Made by a program: the position numbers and the translations under genes | From: Fermentimonas sp. | GTDB taxonomy: Bacteria; Bacteroidota; Bacteroidia; Bacteroidales; Dysgonomonadaceae | Assembly: GCA_015478775.1 (NCBI GenBank) | Contig: JADMKP010000007.1 | Location: 372,001 to 436,000 of the forward strand | Reading direction: 5' to 3' | DNA: 64,000 bases | Notes under the pieces: generated by a model | What the model was told of the DNA's origin: nothing | The model's database searches: none | The model's input: the letters and a program-made list of their open reading frames with translations, nothing else | In this document: in pieces, positions 26,102-34,789 of the stretch | How the letters are laid out: every line of letters starts with the position of its first letter | How positions within the stretch are numbered: position 1 is the stretch's first letter

Positions 26102-29100
26102 ATGAACATAAAACTAAATAGGGATAACAAGTATCCTATTAATCACAAACACTTTTTAAAAATAATGAGAACAACATTAATTTTATTGTTTTGTGGCATC
26201 ATGTTTTCTCAAGCAAGTAATAGCTATTCTCAAGTTTTTAAATTTAATGTAGAATCTATATTAATTAAAGATATTTTTAGTGAGATTGAGGAAAACAGCG
26301 ATTATATTTTCGTTTTTTCAGACGTAAGTGAAAAAATGATAAATAAAAAGGTGGACTTGAATGTCAACTCTGAAGATGTAAAAGAAATTTTGGATAATGT
26401 ATTATCCAAAACTGGATTAAAGTATAGCATTATAGATAAACAAATTGTAATTTATGAGTCTAACGAATCTAGCACCTCTAACAATGACATTAAATCGGTA
26501 AGTGCTATACAACAGCAAAACGGCAAACTGGTTACAGGCAGGGTATTGGATATCAGTGGCGAATCAATTATTGGAGCAAATGTTATTGAAGAAGGAACCA
26601 CAAATGGAACGGTTACCGATATTGACGGAAACTTCTCTTTAAATGTGGCAAATAATGCTACAATTCAGATCACATATATAGGATACGTAGAACAAATAAT
26701 AAGCACTACAGGCCAGACTAGATTTGATATAGTTTTAGAGGAGGACAAGAAAATTCTTGATGAACTGGTTGTAATTGGATATGGTACCCGTCAGCGTAAA
26801 AGTATTACAGGAGCGGTAGATCAGGTAACTTCTGATATATTTGAGGATAGACCAGTAAGTAATGCAGTACAAGCACTTCAAGGTGCATCGGCAAACCTTA
26901 CGATTCAACAGAAAAGCATGAATCCTAACGATAACAATCTAAGTATAAATATTAGAGGTGTAAGCACGATGGGAAATAACGATCCACTAATAGTAATTGA
27001 TGGATTAATTTCTACAACAAATACACTTAATAATATGAATCAGAATGACATTGAAAGTGTATCTGTACTGAAGGATGCAGGTAGTGCGGCAATTTATGGA
27101 TCCCGTTCTGCAAACGGTGTGATTCTGATTACAACTAAGAAAGGATCTAAATTGCAGAAACCGGTTGTTCGCTTCACAGGATTGTTTGGTTATCAGGACC
27201 CAAATATACTTTTTGAACCTGTAAAAGGCTGGGAGAATGCAATGTTACGCAACCAAGCGAACATAAACTCTGGAGAAGATCCGGTTTTTACACCTGCACA
27301 GATTCGTGATCTTTATGATCATAGAAATGAGGAGTATTGGTTCTTTGACAGAATTATGCAAAAAGGACTTCAGCAGAACTATAACATAAATGTTTCCGGA
27401 GGTAGTGAAAACACTACATTTATGGTTTCTGCAGGATATCTCAATCAAGAAAGCAACTTTATTGGTAATTACGGAATGGAGAGATATAACTTCAGAACAA
27501 ATATTACTACTGAATATAACAGGTTTAAACTAACTTCGTTAATGTCATATAACCGAAGGGACGAACGCACTGTTGCAGGTGGAACAGGAAATGCTATTAT
27601 CAATTCATCTCGTATACCTCCTTATTACTACTATCAATTTGAGCAGGATGGTAAATATCTAATAAACAATATTATTGGTGATGATAATACTATGGCTAAA
27701 TTGAAAGATGGAGGCTATGAACAAAAAGATGAAGATAATATAATTGGAAGTATAAATGTGGATTATAATATTGGTGGAGGACTAACCGCTAAAGGTTTAG
27801 TAGGTATAGACCTAACACAGCATCACAGATACAGAAGAGATATTCAAGTTCCTCTTTATTCAATAGCAGATTTGGAAAATGTTGCAGCAAATATCAATCC
27901 TACCCGTCTTACTGAAGATTACAATAATAAGAGATATAATTTGAGTACACAATTTCTCTTAGATTATAACAAAACCTTTAATGATAATCATAATGTATCG
28001 GGATTGGTTGGTATATCTAATGAGTCATACACTTTTAAAGGTAGCAGAATTGCATGGAGGTTTACTGACCCGGATCTGGGATTACCTACCACTGATGATT
28101 CTATACAAGATACCGGAAATAAAAATTCAAACGATGATACAGACCAAACTAGCATAAATTCTCTTTTCGGACGTGTAGGCTACAATTACATGGATAAATA
28201 TTATGGAGATATTTCCTTTAGATATGATGGTTCTTCTAAATTTGCCAAAGAGAACAGATGGGGCTTTTTCCCTTCATTTTCTGGCGCATGGAGAGTTTCA
28301 GAGGAGTATTTTATGGGAGATTACCGTGATAAGTTTGGTGATTTAAAACTTAGAGCATCATATGGAGTTTTAGGGAATCAAAATGTTGCTAACTATTCTT
28401 ATCAGACAGTATATGAAATGCATACCAATAGCTATGTGTTTAATAACGTTCCGGTTCCCGGAACAGGGTTTAAATATGGTAACCCGGATTTAACATGGGA
28501 AAAATCGGGCAATCTCAATTTAGGTATAGATGCAGGATTTCTGAATAATAGCTTGTATGTATCACTTGATTATTTTAACAAGCGAACATGGGACATTCTT
28601 TTAAGCCCCGAAGTGGCTTCAATATTTGGAAGTTCTGCTGCTAGTGAAAATGCTGGTGAAATGAGAAACAGAGGTTGGGAAGCAACCATCAATTACAGAC
28701 TTAGATCAGGAGATTTCAACCACAACTTTAATCTTAACTTCTCGGATTCACAGAATAAGGTAACTGATTTTGGTGGAGAGGAACGCATTGACCAAAATGA
28801 TCAGATGTATAAACTGATTCGTGAAGGTGTAGCATTAGGATCTTATTATGGATATAAGACCGATGGCTATTTCCAAAATATGGATGAAATTGCAAATAGT
28901 GCACTTCCAATTGGAGTTACACTTCAACCCGGTGATGTTAAATATATGGACCAGAATGCTGATGGAGTAATCGATGAAAAGGATCGTGTTGTATTGGGTA
29001 ATGCTTTTCCAAGGTATACTTTTGGTTTTACATATGATTTACAATACAAAAATTTTGATTTCAATGTACTAATTCAAGGTGTAGGAAAAAGAGAGATGTA

Positions 29101-29539
29101 TGTTCGAGGTGAATTGGTGGAACCATTTCATGCCAACTACTCATATGCGATTTATACTCATCAACTGGACTATTGGACACCAACTAATCCGGATGCAAGA
29201 TGGCCTCGCTTGATAGCTCCGAGTTCTCAATCTTCTCAGAATAACTGGGGAAGAGGTGGGACTGACATTTATTTGCTGAATGGAGCTTATCTGAGAGTTA
29301 AAAACATTCAACTAGGATATACTTTACCTAATACATTGACTAATAAGCTTGGAATTGAGAAATTTAGAGTTAGTGTGAATGCTCAAAATCCTATAACGTT
29401 AACAAAGAACTCGTTTATAGATCCTGAATCTTCAGAGTTTGGAAATAACATGGGAGGTATAGGAGGCGTAGGTGCAAATAGTGCACGTAATTATCCTACT
29501 CTTGTTTACTATGGATTTGGAATTGATATTGAATTTTAA
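26102..29539 (+). CDS. susC: SusC-like TonB-dependent glycan importer with N-terminal STN signalling domain
   Basis: 1145 residues. After a signal peptide (about 22-44) come an STN domain (46-120, signals to FecR), a carboxypeptidase-D-like domain (143-215, VTGRVLDISGESIIGANV), a TonB box (LDELVVIGYG, 219-228), the plug (NAVQALQGASANLTIQQ; NIRGVSTMGNNDPLIVIDG) and a large barrel ending in YPTLVYYGFGIDIEF. SusC proteins import oligosaccharides through the outer membrane with SusD as lid. The STN domain marks it as the sensor of the ECF/FecR pair just upstream. It is 11 bp from the SusD gene, clearly one operon. The glycan cannot be read from this protein; the downstream GH76 and GH92 point to alpha-mannan. 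Confidence 0.95.
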   Translation: MNIKLNRDNKYPINHKHFLKIMRTTLILLFCGIMFSQASNSYSQVFKFNVESILIKDIFSEIEENSDYIFVFSDVSEKMINKKVDLNVNSEDVKEILDNVLSKTGLKYSIIDKQIVIYESNESSTSNNDIKSVSAIQQQNGKLVTGRVLDISGESIIGANVIEEGTTNGTVTDIDGNFSLNVANNATIQITYIGYVEQIISTTGQTRFDIVLEEDKKILDELVVIGYGTRQRKSITGAVDQVTSDIFEDRPVSNAVQALQGASANLTIQQKSMNPNDNNLSINIRGVSTMGNNDPLIVIDGLISTTNTLNNMNQNDIESVSVLKDAGSAAIYGSRSANGVILITTKKGSKLQKPVVRFTGLFGYQDPNILFEPVKGWENAMLRNQANINSGEDPVFTPAQIRDLYDHRNEEYWFFDRIMQKGLQQNYNINVSGGSENTTFMVSAGYLNQESNFIGNYGMERYNFRTNITTEYNRFKLTSLMSYNRRDERTVAGGTGNAIINSSRIPPYYYYQFEQDGKYLINNIIGDDNTMAKLKDGGYEQKDEDNIIGSINVDYNIGGGLTAKGLVGIDLTQHHRYRRDIQVPLYSIADLENVAANINPTRLTEDYNNKRYNLSTQFLLDYNKTFNDNHNVSGLVGISNESYTFKGSRIAWRFTDPDLGLPTTDDSIQDTGNKNSNDDTDQTSINSLFGRVGYNYMDKYYGDISFRYDGSSKFAKENRWGFFPSFSGAWRVSEEYFMGDYRDKFGDLKLRASYGVLGNQNVANYSYQTVYEMHTNSYVFNNVPVPGTGFKYGNPDLTWEKSGNLNLGIDAGFLNNSLYVSLDYFNKRTWDILLSPEVASIFGSSAASENAGEMRNRGWEATINYRLRSGDFNHNFNLNFSDSQNKVTDFGGEERIDQNDQMYKLIREGVALGSYYGYKTDGYFQNMDEIANSALPIGVTLQPGDVKYMDQNADGVIDEKDRVVLGNAFPRYTFGFTYDLQYKNFDFNVLIQGVGKREMYVRGELVEPFHANYSYAIYTHQLDYWTPTNPDARWPRLIAPSSQSSQNNWGRGGTDIYLLNGAYLRVKNIQLGYTLPNTLTNKLGIEKFRVSVNAQNPITLTKNSFIDPESSEFGNNMGGIGGVGANSARNYPTLVYYGFGIDIEF

Positions 29540-29550
29540 TATTTTACTAT

Positions 29551-31170
29551 ATGAAAACAAAAATCATAAAATATATAACAATAATTTTAATTGCAGTAAC
29601 TGCTCTTTACTCATGTAATGATCTGGATTTGGCACCAACAAATAGATTTACAGATGCCAATTACTGGACTTCAACAGAGAAGGCGGCTGCAGTTCTAAAT
29701 ATGGCTTATAGCCAAATGTTTGGGGCAGATTTCTTTTTTGCCAACGAGAGATTATCTGATAACCTTTATGAGGGAAGAGGTAATACTAGTGAGAAAATTA
29801 TTACTTCCGGACAGGCAGATGCTTCCTTAGGAAGATTTTCAGATGAATGGAGAAGATGCTATGAAGGGATTAAGACTACACATATATTCATGGATAATGT
29901 GGATCTGGTTCCTAACATGGATTCAGAAGTTAAAGAAAGAATGATTGCTGAAGCAAGATTCATAAGAGCTTTTCTATTTTTTAGATTAACAAATCATTAT
30001 GGTGATGTTCCTCTCTTTGATTATAGCATTACACGTGAAGAAGCAAATAATATAGAACGCTCCCCTAAATCGGCTGTGATTGATTTTGTAAGAAGTGAGC
30101 TTACTTCAATTGTAAACAGTTTGCCACAAAAAGAAGGTTACAGCGATAAAGATAAGGGCAGAATTACCCAGGGAGCTGTTATGATGCTACTTGCACGAAC
30201 CTATTTATATGAAAATAGCTGGTCTGATGTAGCTTCTATAACACAAAGAATTATGTCGGGTGAATTTGGACAATATGAACTGTTCCCCAATTATGAAGGC
30301 CTTTTCCTTCCTGAAAATGAACATAATTCTGAGGTTATATTAGATTTGGGATATACCCCTGAACTTAGAACCTGGATGGAAATGTATGATGGTATTCCAA
30401 TTTCTGAAGGTGGACGTATTAATGCATTTGCACCTACTCAAGAATTAGTTGACAACTACATTATGAGAAACGGGAGAGCAATTAATGAAGCTGGATCGGG
30501 ATATAATGAGAATGACCCATATACTAACAGAGATCCTCGTTTTAATGCATCTATCGTTTATCATGGATATCAGTGGAGAGATGGTAATGGCATTGTCTCA
30601 ACAATATATATCAGACCAGGCTCTTCATCAGAAGCAGGAGCAACTAATTTAGATGAATATACAGGTCCGGGCCAAAACTCAACATCGACAGGATATTATA
30701 TAAGAAAATACTTTGATCCTACAGCACCGGAAGGAATGAATTCAGGATTAAACATAATACTGATGCGCTATGCTGATGTTCTTTTAATGCATGCTGAAGC
30801 TAAAAATGAATTGGGTGAAATGAACGAATCTGTATGGAATCAAACTATCAGACTTATTCGTGAGCGTGCCGGATTCACCGACGGAGCTGCTTTAAACTTT
30901 CCACAGGAAGGTAATATGAGAGAAATTATTCGCAGAGAACGTCGTTCAGAACTAGCAATAGAGGGTTTAAGAATCTTTGATATAAGAAGATGGGGTACAA
31001 TTGAAACCGTGATGAATGGCATTCCTCACGGAGCCAGATTTGCTGCCGATAACACCCAGTATATTGAACTTGAAGAAAGAAGGTTTAATCCTGAGAGAGA
31101 TTATCTCTTTGCCATTCCTCAATCTCAGAGGGATATTAATGAGAATCTTACACAAAATCCGGGATATTGA
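29551..31170 (+). CDS. susD: SusD/RagB-like glycan-binding surface lipoprotein
   Basis: 539 residues. Lipobox ending in Cys22 followed by Asn-Asp-Leu-Asp. The typical SusD helices with TPR-like repeats are present (ERMIAEARFIRAFLFFRLTNHYGDVP near 131-156), together with the C-terminal RRERRSELAIEGLRIFDIRRW (two pieces: RRERRSELAIEG, RIFDIRRW) conserved in SusD. It forms the lid of the SusC importer on the cell surface. It is 35 bp before the first SusE-like gene. Confidence 0.95.
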   Translation: MKTKIIKYITIILIAVTALYSCNDLDLAPTNRFTDANYWTSTEKAAAVLNMAYSQMFGADFFFANERLSDNLYEGRGNTSEKIITSGQADASLGRFSDEWRRCYEGIKTTHIFMDNVDLVPNMDSEVKERMIAEARFIRAFLFFRLTNHYGDVPLFDYSITREEANNIERSPKSAVIDFVRSELTSIVNSLPQKEGYSDKDKGRITQGAVMMLLARTYLYENSWSDVASITQRIMSGEFGQYELFPNYEGLFLPENEHNSEVILDLGYTPELRTWMEMYDGIPISEGGRINAFAPTQELVDNYIMRNGRAINEAGSGYNENDPYTNRDPRFNASIVYHGYQWRDGNGIVSTIYIRPGSSSEAGATNLDEYTGPGQNSTSTGYYIRKYFDPTAPEGMNSGLNIILMRYADVLLMHAEAKNELGEMNESVWNQTIRLIRERAGFTDGAALNFPQEGNMREIIRRERRSELAIEGLRIFDIRRWGTIETVMNGIPHGARFAADNTQYIELEERRFNPERDYLFAIPQSQRDINENLTQNPGY

Positions 31171-31205
31171 TTTAAATTCAATAAAATAGATAAGAATTAA
31201 AAGTT

Positions 31206-32333
31206 ATGAAGAGAATATTTATAAGTATATCAATTATCATATCCCTCATCCTCACATCTATATCATGTAATAGTGATGGAGAAATTAGGGATTTAGGAGT
31301 AACTACGGTGAAAACTCTTTATGAACCTGTGGATGGAAGAACTTTAATACTGCAATCTTCAGCATCTGCAATGTTGTATTTTGAATGGGAGCCGGCAAGA
31401 GCTGAAGATAGTGGTGGAGTTTTATATGAAGTTGCTTTTGACAAGGCAGATGGAGATTTCTCAAATCCGGTATCTGTTATTGCTTCAGATAATAATGGTG
31501 GCAGCAATCATGCTACTCTTACTCATAAACAGTTGAATCAGATTGCGGCTTTGGCTGGAATTGAATCAGCAGAAGTTGGGACATTAAAGTGGACGGTATA
31601 TTCTTCTAAGGGAATTAACCCTGTAAAAGCTGAACAGGAGAGAACTATTACTTTAACCAGACTTGCTGGTTTAGCTAATATACCTGATCAGTTATATATT
31701 GCCGGTGAAGCGACGGAGGTAGGAGCTGAACTTTCAGAAGCAATAAAAATGAAGAAAATTAATGATGGTGAATTTGAGATATTCACAAAACTAGAAGGTG
31801 GGAAAACCTTCCAGTTTGTAAACAATATCACAGGAGAGCCTCTTAGTTTTTCATTAAGTGGAGAAAAAATTGTAGAAGGTGGCAATTCAACTGTACAGAC
31901 CACGGGAATCTACAAATATTATCTTGACTTTAATATTGGTTCTTTTACCACTAAAGAAGTTACTAAAGTTAATTTATTCCTTTGCTGGTCTCAAATGACT
32001 ATTGAACTCCCTTATAAAGGTTTGGGAATATGGGAACTTACCAATCATGCAATTACCGGTCTTACAGGCAATGACAGTAATGATGACAGGTATAAATTTA
32101 GAATGGAAAGTTCTGAAGGTGAAACTGAATGGAGATCACCAGGAAACGATAGTAAACCTTCTGGATCGGATGTTTATTACTATATGGTGGAAAGGGACAA
32201 TGTTCAGCAATGGACAGATGGAGAGATATGGAAAAATCCTTCAACTACAGGTTGGAGTGATAAAACATATGATTTTATGTTCTCTCTTAGTCCTAATGGA
32301 GCATATACACACAACTTAACCATTAAAGAATAA
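31206..32333 (+). CDS. SusE-like surface glycan-binding lipoprotein, copy 1
   Basis: 375 residues with lipobox Cys21. Residues 30-155 form a SusE N-terminal-type Ig domain (YFEWEPARAEDSGG; ALTHKQLN-like TLTHKQLNQIAALAG; LKWTVYSSKG). The remaining two thirds form two beta-sandwich glycan-binding-like modules (LYIAGEATEVGAELSEA; VNLFLCWSQMTIELPYKG). It is a clear paralogue of the next gene, which starts only 6 bp later. It is predicted to bind the target glycan beside SusD; no catalytic motif is seen. Confidence 0.85.
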   Translation: MKRIFISISIIISLILTSISCNSDGEIRDLGVTTVKTLYEPVDGRTLILQSSASAMLYFEWEPARAEDSGGVLYEVAFDKADGDFSNPVSVIASDNNGGSNHATLTHKQLNQIAALAGIESAEVGTLKWTVYSSKGINPVKAEQERTITLTRLAGLANIPDQLYIAGEATEVGAELSEAIKMKKINDGEFEIFTKLEGGKTFQFVNNITGEPLSFSLSGEKIVEGGNSTVQTTGIYKYYLDFNIGSFTTKEVTKVNLFLCWSQMTIELPYKGLGIWELTNHAITGLTGNDSNDDRYKFRMESSEGETEWRSPGNDSKPSGSDVYYYMVERDNVQQWTDGEIWKNPSTTGWSDKTYDFMFSLSPNGAYTHNLTIKE

Positions 32334-32339
32334 AAGAGT

Positions 32340-33491
32340 ATGAAACAAATATATAAATCATTATTTAAATTATCTTTCATAACAATCATTACTCTATTAT
32401 TTGCCGGATGTAATGATAATATGGGGGAACCGGACAACTCTCTAACGAATGTAAAAGGGCTTACAGAACCACTCGATGGTAAAGAAGTAACACTTCAACC
32501 TGCAGCATCTGCATCAGAGTATTTCGAATGGGAACATGCAGTAATTCAAGGCGGAGGTCCTGCAATTTACCAAATTGCATTTGACAAGTCAGATGGAGAT
32601 TTTTCTAACCCTCTGTACTTAGTATCTTCAAATAATAACGGATTTACTAATAGTGTTGCACTAACTCATAAACAACTGAATAAAATTGCAGGCATGGCGG
32701 GAATTAATCCTTCTGCAACCGGCATTCTTAAATGGACAGTGTTTTCATCAAAAGGTACAAATATGTTAAAAGCAGCAACTGAAAATAGAATATCTATTAC
32801 CAGACTTGCAGGTTTTCCGGAAGAAGATATACCGATTGATTTATTTGTAACCGGAGCAGCTTCTGAAGGTGGATCTGACTTAAGTAAAGCACATAAAATG
32901 AAAGCCGTATCAGGTGGTGAATTTGAAGTTTACACTTACCTGAAAGCAGATGAACCTTACTATTTTGTAGATAGTAAAACTGGTACACCAAAAAGCTTTT
33001 CCTTTACTGATGGGCTAGTTAAGAGTGAAGGACAATCAACTGTATCTTCCGATGGAGTATACAGAATCACTTTGGATTTTAATACAGGAGCAGCAACTAT
33101 TGCTGAGATAACAAGAATTGGATTCTTCTTTAGTCCTGATAATAAAACTCTTTTCGATCTTCCCTACCAGGGATATGGAGTATTTCAGGCAACGGAAACA
33201 GTAATCTTTAAACAAGAAGGATGGGGAAGAGATCAAAGGTATAAATTTAGAATTTTCTTGAAAGAAAATGGCAGTAGCGATGAGTCTGAAATGGAATGGG
33301 GAACTCTAAATCAAACTGACTCAAGTCCGGATGCAAGTAGTCCTGAATCATATTATTATCTGAGATTAATAAATCCAACGCAATGGGATAATAAATGGAA
33401 GTTGAAGAGTGAATTTGATGGTAACCCCGCAGTTTATACAATATATTTGCAGGCTGACCAACCTTATACGCATTCGGTTGAAGCACCATAA
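32340..33491 (+). CDS. SusE-like surface glycan-binding lipoprotein, copy 2
   Basis: 383 residues with lipobox Cys24 followed by Asn-Asp-Asn. Its domain order matches the preceding gene: YFEWEHAVIQGGGPAIYQIA, FDKSDGDFSNPL, ALTHKQLNKIAGMAG and LKWTVFSSKG in the N-terminal half, then LFVTGAASEGGSDLSKAHKM. The C-terminal halves have diverged more than the N-terminal halves. This supports tandem duplication followed by specialisation of the binding modules. A strong hairpin separates it from the glycosidase genes. Confidence 0.85.
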   Translation: MKQIYKSLFKLSFITIITLLFAGCNDNMGEPDNSLTNVKGLTEPLDGKEVTLQPAASASEYFEWEHAVIQGGGPAIYQIAFDKSDGDFSNPLYLVSSNNNGFTNSVALTHKQLNKIAGMAGINPSATGILKWTVFSSKGTNMLKAATENRISITRLAGFPEEDIPIDLFVTGAASEGGSDLSKAHKMKAVSGGEFEVYTYLKADEPYYFVDSKTGTPKSFSFTDGLVKSEGQSTVSSDGVYRITLDFNTGAATIAEITRIGFFFSPDNKTLFDLPYQGYGVFQATETVIFKQEGWGRDQRYKFRIFLKENGSSDESEMEWGTLNQTDSSPDASSPESYYYLRLINPTQWDNKWKLKSEFDGNPAVYTIYLQADQPYTHSVEAP

Positions 33492-33504
33492 AATATTTAT
33501 AATT

Positions 33505-33548
33505 AGAAGAATGAAATTTGTGATTTTGCAATTTCATTCTTCTGTTTT
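33505..33548 (+). terminator. Perfect 14-bp hairpin with T-run between SusE-like 2 and GH76 genes
   Basis: AGAAGAATGAAATT (33505-33518) pairs exactly with AATTTCATTCTTCT (33530-33543) across an 11-base loop, followed by GTTTT. The stem is AT-rich and the T-run short, so it likely attenuates rather than fully stops transcription. That would give more binding/import proteins than glycosidases. Confidence 0.6.
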
Positions 33549-33560
33549 AAAACAAATATT

Positions 33561-34700
33561 ATGATAAAAAAATATTTATATTCTATATTACTTCTAATAC
33601 CCTTCTGGTGGAGTTGTGAATCGGATGATTTACCTACCCCGGATGATGATGACAATAATGATACTGAAATAAATTGGGACGAGGCCGCAAATAGAAGTAG
33701 TAAAGCTTTAATAACCTCATTTTGGAATAATGGTGGTCATTACTTCAATACGGACAATAGTGGAAATACATCATTCCAATACTGGCCAAATGCTCATGGT
33801 CTTGATGTTTTGATAGATGCTTACGAGCGAACTAATGAAGAATCATATAAAGCATATTTTAACCAATGGTTTACAGGAGTTAAAGCACGTAATGGTAACA
33901 CATGGAATAATGACTTCTATGATGATATGGAGTGGAATGCTTTAGCTCTACTTAGAGCTTTTAAAGCTACAAATGACACAAAATACAAAGACGCCGCTCT
34001 TGAACTTTGGGGGTACATAAAAGATGGATGGAACGAAAATGCCGGTGGTGGAATCACTTGGAAAAAAGGAATGGAATGGAGCAAGAACGCTTGCTCAAAC
34101 GGACCAGCCGCAATACTTGCAGCACGTCTTTATCAGGAATTTGGAAATGAGAATGATAAAGAATGGGCTTTAAAGATTTATAATTGGCAAAAATCAACAC
34201 TTGTAAACCTCAATAATGGTGCAGTTTGGGATAATATTGACTCAAGATCGGGTGAGATAAAAAAAGACTGGATTTTCACTTATAACCAAGGTACATATAT
34301 AGGAGCAGCTGTTGAACTCCACAAAATCACAAATGAGAGAAGTTATTTAATTGATGCTTCACTTGCTGCTGACTATACAATGAGTAGCTTGGTTGATAAC
34401 TCTATTTTAAAAAGTGAAGGAACTGGTGATGGAGGCCTTTTCAAAGGTATCTTTGTGAGATACTTTACCCAACTTATTATTCAAAATAGACTGGATGAGC
34501 CTACGCGCAAAAGATATCTTCAGTTTATTAATTTGAATGCTGAAACACTTTGGAAAAATGGCACTAATATGCAAGGGACCCTATTTGGACCTAACTGGCG
34601 TTTAAAACCAGGTGGTACTACCGGATTGACCGAACAATTAAGCGGTTGTATGCTAATTGAATCTATTGCCCTATTACAGAATGAAGAATATATTAAATAG
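33561..34700 (+). CDS. GH76 endo-alpha-1,6-mannanase, surface lipoprotein
   Basis: 379 residues, usual for a single-domain GH76. Lipobox Cys19 is followed by Glu-Ser-Asp-Asp and an Asp-rich linker (27-35), which favours display on the cell surface. The (alpha/alpha)6 barrel carries the family's catalytic Asp pair, Asp121-Asp122, in YDDMEWNALALL, plus ITWKKGMEWSKNACSNGPAAI-type residues near 165 and QLSGCMLIESIALL near the end. GH76 enzymes cut the alpha-1,6-mannan backbone of fungal cell-wall mannan. Together with GH92 next door it defines the operon as an alpha-mannan system. Confidence 0.92.
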   Translation: MIKKYLYSILLLIPFWWSCESDDLPTPDDDDNNDTEINWDEAANRSSKALITSFWNNGGHYFNTDNSGNTSFQYWPNAHGLDVLIDAYERTNEESYKAYFNQWFTGVKARNGNTWNNDFYDDMEWNALALLRAFKATNDTKYKDAALELWGYIKDGWNENAGGGITWKKGMEWSKNACSNGPAAILAARLYQEFGNENDKEWALKIYNWQKSTLVNLNNGAVWDNIDSRSGEIKKDWIFTYNQGTYIGAAVELHKITNERSYLIDASLAADYTMSSLVDNSILKSEGTGDGGLFKGIFVRYFTQLIIQNRLDEPTRKRYLQFINLNAETLWKNGTNMQGTLFGPNWRLKPGGTTGLTEQLSGCMLIESIALLQNEEYIK

Positions 34701-34730
34701 TTGTGAACCCAATATAATATGGTTTCACAA
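34701..34730 (+). repeat. Stem-loop between GH76 and GH92 genes
   Basis: TTGTGAACCC (34701-34710) and GGTTTCACAA (34721-34730) pair except for one position around a 10-base AT loop, starting at the base after the GH76 stop. No T-run follows; possibly an mRNA-protecting structure. Confidence 0.4.
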
Positions 34731-34789
34731 ATAATTATCTACTAATTTAGTTTTTTACTTATTTATCTATTTTATTAAACAGTTATAAG

